DNA of 22,863 bases from a bacterium (GTDB lineage Bacteria; Patescibacteriota; Minisyncoccia; Phycocordibacterales; UBA918). The position numbers and the translations under genes are program-made. Within the stretch, counting starts at the first letter, position 1. Every line of letters begins with the position of its first letter. Where the stretch lies: positions 4,737 through 27,599 of the forward strand of contig PAMC01000011.1 of the NCBI GenBank assembly GCA_002710785.1, in the 5' to 3' direction. Shown piece after piece: positions 6,607-13,546 of this stretch. The notes under the pieces are model-generated. The model was given only the letters and a program-made list of their open reading frames with translations, had not been told where the DNA came from and searched no databases.

Positions 6607-7149
6607 ATGGCAGGTCATAATAAATGGAGTAAGGTAAAGCACAAAAAAGCCGCCACCGACGCGGTGAAGAGTAAGATTTTTTCCAAACACTCGGCAGTGA
6701 TTGCGGTGGAGTCGCGTAAAGCGAGTGGCGACGTAAATGCCCCTGGTTTAGCTGCTGCCATTGAACGAGCCAAGAAGGACTCGATGCCAAAGGACAATAT
6801 TGAGCGCGCGGTCGCCAAAGGCGCTGGCGCTACCGGCGCGGCGATTGACGAGGTGCTCTACGAGGGCTACGGCCCTGGCGGGGTAGCGCTGATGATCCAG
6901 GCGGTCACCGACAACAACAATCGTACTGCGGCTGAGGTGCGAAGCGCGTTCTCTAAGTCTGGACTCGAGATGGGTACCCCTGGCTCGGCCGCCTGGGCGT
7001 TTAGTAAAACAGACACCGGGTACACACCCAACACCCCGATGGACCTCGACGACGAAACGGGTGAGAAACTGGCTGAGTTTATTGAGAAGCTGGAAGATAT
7101 TGACGATGTGACTGATGTCTACACCGCCGCCGACACCCCAGAAGCGTAA
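6607..7149 (+). CDS. yebC: YebC/PmpR family protein, internally shortened
   Basis: YebC proteins are described as transcriptional regulators and more recently as ribosome-associated factors easing difficult peptide bonds. The N-terminus MAGHNKWSKVKHKKAATDA and the segments NMPKDxIERA-like (SMPKDNIERA), YEGYGPGGVA and DNNNRTAAEVR are diagnostic. At 180 aa it is about 60-70 residues shorter than the usual 240-250. After AWAFSK it jumps straight to MDLDDETGEKLAEFIEKLEDIDDVTDVYTAAD, which matches the family's last segment, so a middle domain is missing in frame. The start is supported by AGGAAAGG 5 nt before the ATG. It sits between ruvB and ruvC, an association common in bacteria. Confidence 0.92.
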   Translation: MAGHNKWSKVKHKKAATDAVKSKIFSKHSAVIAVESRKASGDVNAPGLAAAIERAKKDSMPKDNIERAVAKGAGATGAAIDEVLYEGYGPGGVALMIQAVTDNNNRTAAEVRSAFSKSGLEMGTPGSAAWAFSKTDTGYTPNTPMDLDDETGEKLAEFIEKLEDIDDVTDVYTAADTPEA

Positions 7150-7273
7150 AATTTGGCGAACTACTGCGTCAGACTGCACAACGTCCTCATCACCGTATAA
7201 TCAATACGGCCCTTTGTTTGTCGCTTGTCTTCCTAGTATTTCATCCAATTTTACGCTTCTGGTAAAGACGCTG

Positions 7274-7288
7274 TAGTTTAGTAAACTA
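7274..7288 (+). promoter_or_regulatory. Palindrome and probable -10 of ruvC
   Basis: TAGTTTA-G-TAAACTA, a perfect 7-bp inverted repeat ending 5 bp before the ruvC ATG. TAAACT (7282-7287) lies 6 bp from the ATG and could be a leaderless-type -10. An upstream TATAAT (7196-7201) inside a CCGTAT/ATACGG hairpin (7193-7209) is an alternative promoter. Confidence 0.35.
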
Positions 7289-7293
7289 ATTTT

Positions 7294-7764
7294 ATGAGAG
7301 TTTTGGCGATAGACCCTGGCTACGATCGATTTGGCGTGGCTGTACTTGAGCACGGAGCCGAGCGCGAAACGCTGCTACACTCGGGCTGTGTGCTCACCGA
7401 TAAACAGGCCAATTTACCCGACCGGCTACAGGTAGTGGGTGAGGCAGTCGAGGAGCTTATTGCTACCCACCAACCCGACACCTTGGCGATTGAGACACTC
7501 TTCTTTAATAAAAACCAAAAGACGGCCTTGGGCGTGGCACAGGTGCGCGGTATCTGCATCTACCTCGCGAAACATGCTGGCTGTCAGGTAGTGGAGTTGA
7601 GCCCACAGGAAATTAAGATCGCAGTAACCGGCTACGGTAAGAGCGACAAGCGGGCCGTTATCGACATGGTCTGTCGTCTTCTCCCTGACGCGCCAACGGA
7701 CGCGCTGGATGACGAGTACGACGCAATTGCCGTTGGTATTACCACTTTGGCACACCACCGGTAG
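7294..7764 (+). CDS. ruvC: Holliday junction resolvase RuvC
   Basis: Dimeric endonuclease that cuts Holliday junctions symmetrically. The 156-aa protein has the RNase H-like fold signature: RVLAIDPGYDRFG with D7, LAIETLFF with E67, then a C-terminal DDEYDAIAVG with D140 and D143 at the spacing of the last two catalytic residues. Length is close to E. coli RuvC (173 aa) with a slightly shorter tail. There is no Shine-Dalgarno sequence. It follows yebC on the same strand after 144 bp. Confidence 0.95.
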   Translation: MRVLAIDPGYDRFGVAVLEHGAERETLLHSGCVLTDKQANLPDRLQVVGEAVEELIATHQPDTLAIETLFFNKNQKTALGVAQVRGICIYLAKHAGCQVVELSPQEIKIAVTGYGKSDKRAVIDMVCRLLPDAPTDALDDEYDAIAVGITTLAHHR

Positions 7765-7780
7765 CCTCCCCCGAGATGGG

Positions 7781-7809
7781 GTTGCACGAGTGCGTGCAAC
7801 GGTTATAAT
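7781..7809 (+). promoter_or_regulatory. Promoter of the acidic-protein gene with hairpin between -35 and -10
   Basis: TTGCAC (7782-7787), 16-bp spacer, consensus TATAAT (7804-7809). A perfect inverted repeat GTTGCACG-AGTG-CGTGCAAC (7781-7800) covers the -35 and spacer and could be an operator or the ruvC terminator stem. It has no T-tract. Confidence 0.5.
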
Positions 7810-7842
7810 CACTGCCAACATTTATTCATTACGTACAGAGGT

Positions 7843-8109
7843 ATGCTTTGGTTTCGTGACGACACAGAAGAAGAGCTAGAATCTGAAGACGAGAGTGATG
7901 AGAATATTGCTCTTGGTGATGAGGCGCTCGACGAGCTCGATGAGAGCGATGACGCTGGTGATGATGACGCGGACGAGGGGTTTGGCCACCTGCCAGAGTC
8001 AGATAACGATGAGGATGAAGAGGATGAGGATGAGGAGGAAGAGCCCTCGCTCGAAGATGATGCGGAAGACGTCGACTACGACACCTTTGATGACGTAGAT
8101 GAGATGTAG
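7843..8109 (+). CDS. Small extremely acidic protein, unknown function
   Basis: An 88-aa protein with no family I recognise. About 50 of 88 residues are Asp or Glu, with a run DNDEDEEDEDEEEEPS in the middle. There is hardly any basic residue (one Arg near the start, one His). The start MLWFRDD carries the only hydrophobic cluster, and no signal peptide or membrane segment is seen. A consensus TATAAT promoter and a strong terminator frame it, which supports a real gene. Composition suggests a disordered polyanion, such as a DNA mimic, histone/cation buffer or acidic RNA-polymerase partner. These are guesses. The GAT/GAG repeats could also inflate a random frame, but the flanking signals argue against that. 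Confidence 0.7.
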   Translation: MLWFRDDTEEELESEDESDENIALGDEALDELDESDDAGDDDADEGFGHLPESDNDEDEEDEDEEEEPSLEDDAEDVDYDTFDDVDEM

Positions 8110-8162
8110 CGACACGCACAAAAAACCCGGATCGGTCGATTCGGGTTTTTTGTGCGTGTCGC
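8109..8162. terminator. Bidirectional terminator with 21-bp perfect arms
   Basis: Arms 8109-8129 and 8142-8162 are perfect reverse complements around a 12-nt loop. The core is AAAAAACCCG/CGGGTTTTTT, so each strand reads a GC stem followed by TTTTTT. It lies between two convergent genes and overlaps the last base of the plus-strand stop codon. Confidence 0.9.
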
Positions 8163-8165
8163 AAT

Positions 8166-9404
8166 TTACGACAGCTCAATCAGTGAGTACTGCTTTTTAC
8201 CGCGCTTCAGGAGCTGCGTCGCGCCCGCATCCTTAGTGAGAACCTTTTCGGTATCGGTTACCTTCTCGTTATTAAGCTGCACCGCGCCACTCTCAATAAA
8301 CGTGCGGGCTTCGCGCTTGCTGGTAGCTAGTTCACTGGCAATCAGAGCGTCGATGAGCGGTGTGCCCGCTGGGACCGTGGCACATGGGGCGGTGTTTTTA
8401 AGCAGCGACACCTCTTCTGCGGAGAGTTCAGTAATATGCGTCTCACCAAAGAGAGTAGCGGAGACGCGTGCGGCTTTATTTGCGGTCTCAGCTCCGTGCA
8501 CAAAGGTGGTTACCTCAAGCGCCAATCGCTGCTGTGCACTGCGGCTACCGGGATCGCGCTGCCAGTCTGCGTCGATGGTGGCTATCTCTTCGAGCGTGAG
8601 CATGGTGAAAAGTTTGAGGTACTCAACGACACTCTCGTCACTCGTGTTAAGCCAAAATTGGTAAAACGCGTACGGACTGGTCTTCTCGGCGTTAAGCCAA
8701 ATGGCGTTGCCTTCGGTCTTGCCAAACTTCTTACCAGTCGCTTTATCGACCACGAGCGGCATTGTGAGCGCGTACACCTCGGCACCCTCTGTGCGACGAA
8801 TGTAATCGACGCCCGCCACAATGTTGCTCCACTGGTCGGAACCACCAATCTGCAGCGTACAGTTGTGCGTTTTAAAGAGGTGGTGGTAGTCGTACGCCTG
8901 CAGCAGCGAGTACGAGAATTCAGTGTAGGAAATTGAGTTGTCTTCGGTGAGGCGGTTGGCGACGATGTCCTTCTTGATCATACTGTTGACGGTAAAGTGC
9001 TTACCGACGTCGCGCAGGTAATCCATCATGGAAAGCTTTGAGAGCCAGTCGTAGTTGTTCACGAAGGTTACGTCCCCCGTCACAAAGCGTCGAATGCTCG
9101 CTTCCATTTTGGCAGTCTGCTCGGCAATTACGGCCGCATCAACAAACGGCCGCTCCTCACTCTTGCCGCCCGGGTCACCAATTAGGGCGGTGCCACCACC
9201 CATCAGTAAAATCACCCGGTGACCGGCCAGCATTAAACGGTTAAGTAGCATGTAGGGAACTAGGTTACCAACATGAATGGCGTCCGCAGTTGGATCAATG
9301 CCAAGGTAGACCGTGCGCGGTTCGCCATCAAGCACCGCGCCGAGGTCGTCGCTCGAACACTGGTAGATAAAGCCTCGCTCACGCAGTTCTTCAGATAATT
9401 TCAT
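8166..9404 (-). CDS. tyrS: Tyrosyl-tRNA synthetase
   Basis: Class I synthetase charging tRNA-Tyr. The 412-aa protein has the HIGH-type motif HVGN (44-47), the tyrosine pocket segment QIGGSDQWSN (185-193), a KMSKS-type KFGKT (225-229), and a C-terminal S4 RNA-binding domain (from about residue 345: LIDALIASELATSKREARTFIESGAVQLNNEKV). Length and order match bacterial TyrS of the shorter-loop type. The ATG at 9404 starts the conserved MKLSEELRERGFI. It is divergent from the PBP gene with about 90 bp between the two starts, and convergent with the acidic gene. Confidence 0.96.
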   Translation of the reverse strand: MKLSEELRERGFIYQCSSDDLGAVLDGEPRTVYLGIDPTADAIHVGNLVPYMLLNRLMLAGHRVILLMGGGTALIGDPGGKSEERPFVDAAVIAEQTAKMEASIRRFVTGDVTFVNNYDWLSKLSMMDYLRDVGKHFTVNSMIKKDIVANRLTEDNSISYTEFSYSLLQAYDYHHLFKTHNCTLQIGGSDQWSNIVAGVDYIRRTEGAEVYALTMPLVVDKATGKKFGKTEGNAIWLNAEKTSPYAFYQFWLNTSDESVVEYLKLFTMLTLEEIATIDADWQRDPGSRSAQQRLALEVTTFVHGAETANKAARVSATLFGETHITELSAEEVSLLKNTAPCATVPAGTPLIDALIASELATSKREARTFIESGAVQLNNEKVTDTEKVLTKDAGATQLLKRGKKQYSLIELS

Positions 9405-9463
9405 ACGGTAGACAGTGCAATAATGCTACCACACACGCGTATCAGAGAGGGCTGGACAAAGCG

Positions 9464-9472
9464 TGCTAGTAT
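9464..9472 (+). promoter_or_regulatory. Extended -10 of the PBP gene
   Basis: TGCTAGTAT (TG 9464-9465, TAGTAT 9467-9472), the same form as the minus-strand candidate at 5307-5315 and close to the rnpA -10. It predicts a start near 9479 and excludes the upstream ATGs at 9423 and 9471. Confidence 0.5.
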
Positions 9473-9497
9473 GATTTTATACTGGTACTTTCTCCTT

Positions 9498-11732
9498 ATG
9501 TTTAACTGGCGTCGTATTCAAAAATGGCTCTCGCACCAGAGCCGAGAACTCGCAGTCGACATCGCTATTGGCGTGTTTGTGGTGGGACTACTCGTGGTAG
9601 GCGCCGTTTTTTTGTGGATTTCGAGCCTCGAGATTCCTGATCTCTCAGCCTTTGAGGAGCGACGTATCCTGCAATCGACCAAAATTTACGATCGAACCGG
9701 CGAGGTGTTGCTCTACGACCTCCACCAGGACGTGAAGCGGACAGTCGTGCCGTTTGAGGAGATCTCCTACCACATCAAAAACGCCACTGTCGCTATTGAA
9801 GACGACCAATTTTACAACCACCGCGGCGTCGACCTTCGCGCTGTTATCCGCGCGGCGCTAACCAACCTCTCGCAGGGCGACCTCCTGGGCGGCCAGGGCG
9901 GCTCGACCATCACGCAGCAGGTGATTAAGAACTCTGTGCTCGAGCAGGAGAAGCGACTGACGCGCAAAATTAAGGAGGCCATCCTCGCTATCCGCCTCGA
10001 GCAGGTACTGAGCAAAGAAGAAATTCTCTCCCATTACCTCAATGAGTCTCCCTACGGAGGCACCATCTACGGGGTTGAGGAAGCTAGCCAAGCCTTTTTC
10101 GCTAAATCGGCCAGTGACGTCACCTTGCCTGAGGCGGCGTACCTCGCAGCGCTACCACAAGCCCCAACCTACCTCTCGCCCTACGGCAATAACCGTGAGG
10201 CACTGGAAGCACGAAAAGATTTAGTGCTGAAGCGCATGCAGCTTAACGGCTTTATCACCCAAGAAGAGTACGACGCAGCGGTGAATGCGGAGGTCGTATT
10301 TCAACCTCAGGCGGTCACTGGCATTAAGGCACCACACTTTGTGATGTACGTGCGCGAGCAGCTGGCGGAGCGTTTTGGTGACGAAACGCTCGCGGAGCGC
10401 GGCTTCCGCGTTATTACCACCCTCGACTGGGACTGGCAGCAACAGGCAGAGGAAATTGTCGCGCGTCGGGTTGAAGAGAATATTGAAAAATACAACGCGG
10501 GCAACGCCGGGCTCATCGCACTGGCTCCAGAGAGCGGTGATATTTTAACCATGGTCGGTTCACGCAACTACTTCGACACCGAGATTGAGGGCAACTTTAA
10601 TGTTACGCTCGCGCCCCGTCAGCCGGGCTCGTCAATTAAGCCAATTATCTACGCCTCAGCCATCGAAGAAGGCTACACCGACAAAACAATTGTGTACGAT
10701 GTGCGCACCCAGTTTAGTACCGCCTGCCAGCCTTGGGAATACACTAGTGAGGCGCCCTGCTACAGCCCAAATAACTACAACAATAAATTTGTCGGGCCAA
10801 TTCAGCTGCGTAATGCCCTCGCGCAGTCGCTTAACATTCCGGCAGTGAAGGTGCTCTACCTCACCGGCTTGGGTGACGCCATTAAGTTGGCAACTGACAT
10901 GGGTATCTCAACCCTCAACGACCCTGACCGACTCGGGCTGACCCTAGTGCTCGGTGGTGGTGAGGTGAAGCTGCTTGAGCACGCCGGTGCGTACGCAACG
11001 TTTGCCAATGAGGGGGTGCGGGTGCCAACCCGGGCCATCCTACGGATCGAAGACTCTCGGGGTAACGTTATTGAAGAGTACACAACTACCGAAGAGCGGG
11101 TGATGACTCGGGAGACCGCGCTCACTATTAGTGATATCCTCTCTGACAACGTGGCACGCGCTCCTTTGTGGGGTAATTTCTCGCTGGTTAACTTTGGCGA
11201 GCGCGATGTGGCGCTGAAGTCTGGTAGTACCAACAACTTACGCGACGCATGGCTCATGGGCTACACACCCAACTTAGTTGTTGGTGTGTGGACGGGCAAC
11301 AACGATAACGACGTTATGGGAGGTGGGCTATCGGGTCTTATCGCCACACCAATGTGGCGCGAGTTTATGGACGTAGCGTTAGCCTCAACTTCCGTCGAGC
11401 AGTTTCCGCAGGCCCCCGCGGTTGACCCTACGATAAAACCAATTTTGCGGGGCCAATCATTTGATACAGCATTTTTTGTTACCGAACTCCTACAGAACAA
11501 TCCCGACCAAGAAGTTAACTTGGAGGCACTTACTGGCGGCATTCATTCTATTTTGCACTTTGTTGATAAAAATAACCCGCGCGGCCCGTACCCAAGCAAT
11601 CCCGCGAGCGATTCTCAGTATGCACTTTGGGAGTACGGGGTGCAGCGGTGGAAAGAGCAACAGTACAGCAGCCTGATTCCGAGCCTCGTTCACAATGCTG
11701 ACGAAGATGAGGAGGAAGACGAGGACGAGTAG
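9498..11732 (+). CDS. Class A penicillin-binding protein (glycosyltransferase/transpeptidase)
   Basis: Bifunctional peptidoglycan synthase, PBP1A-like. With the ATG at 9498 (744 aa) it has a cytoplasmic start MFNWRRIQKW, one membrane helix (about 19-42), and a GT51 domain with the catalytic EDDQFYNHRG (E101) and QGGSTITQQ. The transpeptidase has SSIK (nucleophile S378, K381), SLN (S444-N446) and KSG (K574, in place of KTG). I chose this start because the -10 lies at 9467-9472; the longer frame opening at 9423 would have a non-conserved basic extension. The C-terminus ends in an acidic tail, DEDEEEDEDE. The stop abuts the stop of the next, convergent gene with no spacer. Confidence 0.94.
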   Translation: MFNWRRIQKWLSHQSRELAVDIAIGVFVVGLLVVGAVFLWISSLEIPDLSAFEERRILQSTKIYDRTGEVLLYDLHQDVKRTVVPFEEISYHIKNATVAIEDDQFYNHRGVDLRAVIRAALTNLSQGDLLGGQGGSTITQQVIKNSVLEQEKRLTRKIKEAILAIRLEQVLSKEEILSHYLNESPYGGTIYGVEEASQAFFAKSASDVTLPEAAYLAALPQAPTYLSPYGNNREALEARKDLVLKRMQLNGFITQEEYDAAVNAEVVFQPQAVTGIKAPHFVMYVREQLAERFGDETLAERGFRVITTLDWDWQQQAEEIVARRVEENIEKYNAGNAGLIALAPESGDILTMVGSRNYFDTEIEGNFNVTLAPRQPGSSIKPIIYASAIEEGYTDKTIVYDVRTQFSTACQPWEYTSEAPCYSPNNYNNKFVGPIQLRNALAQSLNIPAVKVLYLTGLGDAIKLATDMGISTLNDPDRLGLTLVLGGGEVKLLEHAGAYATFANEGVRVPTRAILRIEDSRGNVIEEYTTTEERVMTRETALTISDILSDNVARAPLWGNFSLVNFGERDVALKSGSTNNLRDAWLMGYTPNLVVGVWTGNNDNDVMGGGLSGLIATPMWREFMDVALASTSVEQFPQAPAVDPTIKPILRGQSFDTAFFVTELLQNNPDQEVNLEALTGGIHSILHFVDKNNPRGPYPSNPASDSQYALWEYGVQRWKEQQYSSLIPSLVHNADEDEEEDEDE

Positions 11733-12017
11733 CTAGACAATGTCTTGCGGCGCAGAGCGAACACCCAGGCGACCCTTAAGGTGGTTAAGGATTTCTGTTT
11801 TATGTGGCAAGACCTCAGATTTGAGTAAGCCGTGCTTGATGTGGAGGACTCGGGTTTGTGGCGAGTACGTAATTTGCTCTGTACGAATCGGCACACCAAG
11901 TAGTTCCTCAATAACGGCGCGAGCGGCGTCACACACTGCAGCCTCAGGCGCTTTAAGAATTTTTTTATAGCGATCGAAGAGTGCGTTGAGTGGTTTAGGG
12001 CCGGGCGTTTTTTTCAT
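11733..12017 (-). CDS. Small DciA/DUF721-like protein
   Basis: A 94-aa protein. The N-terminus is basic (MKKTPGPKP) with a helical stretch. The C-terminal half, RVLHIKHGLLKSEVLPHKTEILNHLKGRLG, resembles the DUF721/DciA pattern (a strand, then a helix with conserved Leu and basic residues, then a Leu-rich helix ending in Leu-Gly). DciA loads the replicative helicase in bacteria lacking DnaC/DnaI and is often encoded near dnaA-dnaN. Position directly downstream of dnaN supports that role, but the assignment rests on a by-eye resemblance. A consensus TATAAT 9 bp before the ATG indicates its own leaderless mRNA. Alternative: a lineage-specific hypothetical protein. Confidence 0.5.
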   Translation of the reverse strand: MKKTPGPKPLNALFDRYKKILKAPEAAVCDAARAVIEELLGVPIRTEQITYSPQTRVLHIKHGLLKSEVLPHKTEILNHLKGRLGVRSAPQDIV

Positions 12018-12026
12018 ACAGTACTA

Positions 12027-12032
12027 ATTATA
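12027..12032 (-). promoter_or_regulatory. -10 element of the DciA-like gene (leaderless)
   Basis: Consensus TATAAT on the minus strand, 9 bp before the ATG at 12017. A CTCGA/TCGAG inverted repeat lies just upstream (about 12044-12057). Confidence 0.6.
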
Positions 12033-12134
12033 CTGTGTGGGCACTCGACACCTCGAGTTCAAGTAATCCGCTTTAGGAATTAAGCAAATTAGTAAGAAAA
12101 TTCGCAATACACCCTTTGGATGTTTGCTCATTTT

Positions 12135-13229
12135 TTATTTATTCATTGGCATCACGAGGTACCTGGTGGAGGTATCGTTTACTCCTTCGATTACCATTGG
12201 TCGACCAATGCCGGCAAAGTGCAGGACGACGCTGTCGTCTACGAAGTGGTTGAGTGATTCAGCGACGTACCGCTGATTAAAATTTAGTGTAATGTCTTCG
12301 CCTTTAGTGCTGGCAGCGATTGATTCGGTTGTGGCACCAACCTCACCGCTGGTTGCAGAAACGGTTAGAGCATCGCTGGTAACGATCAAACCTACCTGCA
12401 TAAACTTGTTAAGAAAGATATTCGATTTCTTAAAGGCGTGGATGAGATCTTTTCGAAGCACCGTTGAGTGGGTCACGTACTCTTTTGGAATAATTTGATT
12501 GTAGTCGGGGAACGAACCGCTGGTGAGACGTGAGGTGATATAGAGGTCATCGCCAAACATAAACGCACATTGGTTCTCGTCGACTTGGAGTTTTGGATCC
12601 TCTGACACCGACTCGAGCATGCGCATAATCTCTAGTGCATTCTTTTGTGGAATGAGGAGAGAGTCGTCGAGTGCAACGTTTGGTTGAGTGACGGTTTTTT
12701 CCATTAGTCGAAAGGAGTCGGTAGCAACAAACGTGAGGCTATGCTCCTTCTTTTGAAAAATATATACACTACCTAACTCAGGCTTAATTGATGATTGTGA
12801 TGCTGCAAAGACAACAGTTTTAATACCGAGCGCAAACTGAGCACCGTTCACCACCTGCGGGTCGGTAGTAAGTCGAGGAATGGTAGGAAACTCATCGTGT
12901 GGAATGGTTTTTATTTGAGTAGTTGATTCTTTTCCTTCTACCACTAACGACCCTTCTTCAACTCGGAGGGTAACCTCTTTTTGGGTATGGAGATTAATGG
13001 TCTGAATCAGTGTAACGGCAGGCACCGCCACCACTCCTTCCTCCTCAATACTGCCAGAAATTGTAGCCTCAATACCAATTTCTAAATTTGTAGCTTTAAT
13101 GGTGATTTCTTTTTTATTCACCTCAAGCAACACACACTGCAGCACCGGAAGGGTGACATGTTTGGTGCTCACTCGAGCTACCAATTCCAGTTTTTGTTGA
13201 AGAGTTTCTGTTGCTACCGTTACGTGCAT
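12135..13229 (-). CDS. dnaN: DNA polymerase III beta subunit (sliding clamp)
   Basis: Ring-shaped processivity clamp for the replicative polymerase. The 364-aa length matches the family. The three-domain pattern is visible: N-terminal MHVTVATETLQQKLELVARVS, a middle with KTVVFAASQSSIKPELGSVYI and FVATDSFRLMEK, and the C-terminal end GVNDTSTRYLVMPMNK, which corresponds to the conserved MPMR-type tail. It follows dnaA on the same strand across a 317-bp gap that carries the oriC candidate. No Shine-Dalgarno sequence precedes the ATG; the leader from the TATAAT at 13261-13266 is about 25 nt and AT-rich. recF is not downstream; the DciA-like gene is instead. Confidence 0.97.
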   Translation of the reverse strand: MHVTVATETLQQKLELVARVSTKHVTLPVLQCVLLEVNKKEITIKATNLEIGIEATISGSIEEEGVVAVPAVTLIQTINLHTQKEVTLRVEEGSLVVEGKESTTQIKTIPHDEFPTIPRLTTDPQVVNGAQFALGIKTVVFAASQSSIKPELGSVYIFQKKEHSLTFVATDSFRLMEKTVTQPNVALDDSLLIPQKNALEIMRMLESVSEDPKLQVDENQCAFMFGDDLYITSRLTSGSFPDYNQIIPKEYVTHSTVLRKDLIHAFKKSNIFLNKFMQVGLIVTSDALTVSATSGEVGATTESIAASTKGEDITLNFNQRYVAESLNHFVDDSVVLHFAGIGRPMVIEGVNDTSTRYLVMPMNK

Positions 13230-13260
13230 AGTGTGAGTAATTTATTTTTTTATTGAGTTC

Positions 13261-13266
13261 ATTATA
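13261..13266 (-). promoter_or_regulatory. -10 element of dnaN
   Basis: Consensus TATAAT on the minus strand, 31 bp before the dnaN ATG. The DnaA-box-like AGATCCACA at 13284-13292 overlaps the expected -35, so DnaA could control dnaN. Confidence 0.5.
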
Positions 13267-13514
13267 CGCTCTATTATTAGCCCTGTGGATCTGTGTAAAA
13301 GTGAAAAGTATGGCCTACTGTATGGATCACCACAAACCACAATCTTGTGTATAGAGCTGGCAACCAGAGGATAGAGTCAGATGTTTCTGAGGATAACTCA
13401 CCCACAGGCTCGTCACTGCGGATAACCCGAGAAATATTACCCAGTTATCCCTACGTATTACTGGGACATTCCCAGCCTGCACACAGCCTACCCACAGCCA
13501 ACACAACACTAATC

Positions 13515-13544
13515 AAAAAGCCCGCACTTCTATGCGGACTTTTT
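13515..13544 (-). terminator. Terminator of dnaA
   Basis: Arms 13533-13544 and 13515-13526 pair over 12 bp (one G-T) with a 6-nt loop. The minus strand reads CCGCA...TGCGGGCTTTTTG, 2 bp after the dnaA stop. It would insulate the oriC gap and dnaN from dnaA transcription. Confidence 0.85.
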
Positions 13545-13546
13545 GG

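Larger units (their letters stand above)
13230..13546. other. Candidate replication origin (oriC) between dnaA and dnaN
   Basis: A 317-bp gap without an ORF. AT-rich DNA (13231-13280) is a possible unwinding element. DnaA-box-like sites: minus AGATCCACA (13284-13292, 7 of 9 to TTATCCACA), minus TGATCCATA (13321-13329), and the core GTTATCC at 13397-13391 and 13426-13420 on minus and 13444-13450 on plus. The last two form an inverted repeat. CTGGGA-CAT-TCCCAG (13461-13475) is a further perfect repeat. Several CCCACAG/CACACAG elements follow. No perfect TTATCCACA occurs. Confidence 0.6.

Noticed and set aside
3207..8162. CRISPR array suggested by several strong hairpins
   Set aside because: The hairpins differ in sequence and are single, with no regularly spaced direct repeats and no cas genes.
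8436..8936. Long plus-strand frame inside tyrS
   Set aside because: Antisense shadow of the well-conserved TyrS frame. Similar shadows over virB4, pilin-2, dnaA and polA were discarded for the same reason.
9423..9497. Longer PBP start
   Set aside because: The ATGs at 9423 and 9471 lie upstream of or inside the extended -10; the conserved cytoplasmic start fits 9498.
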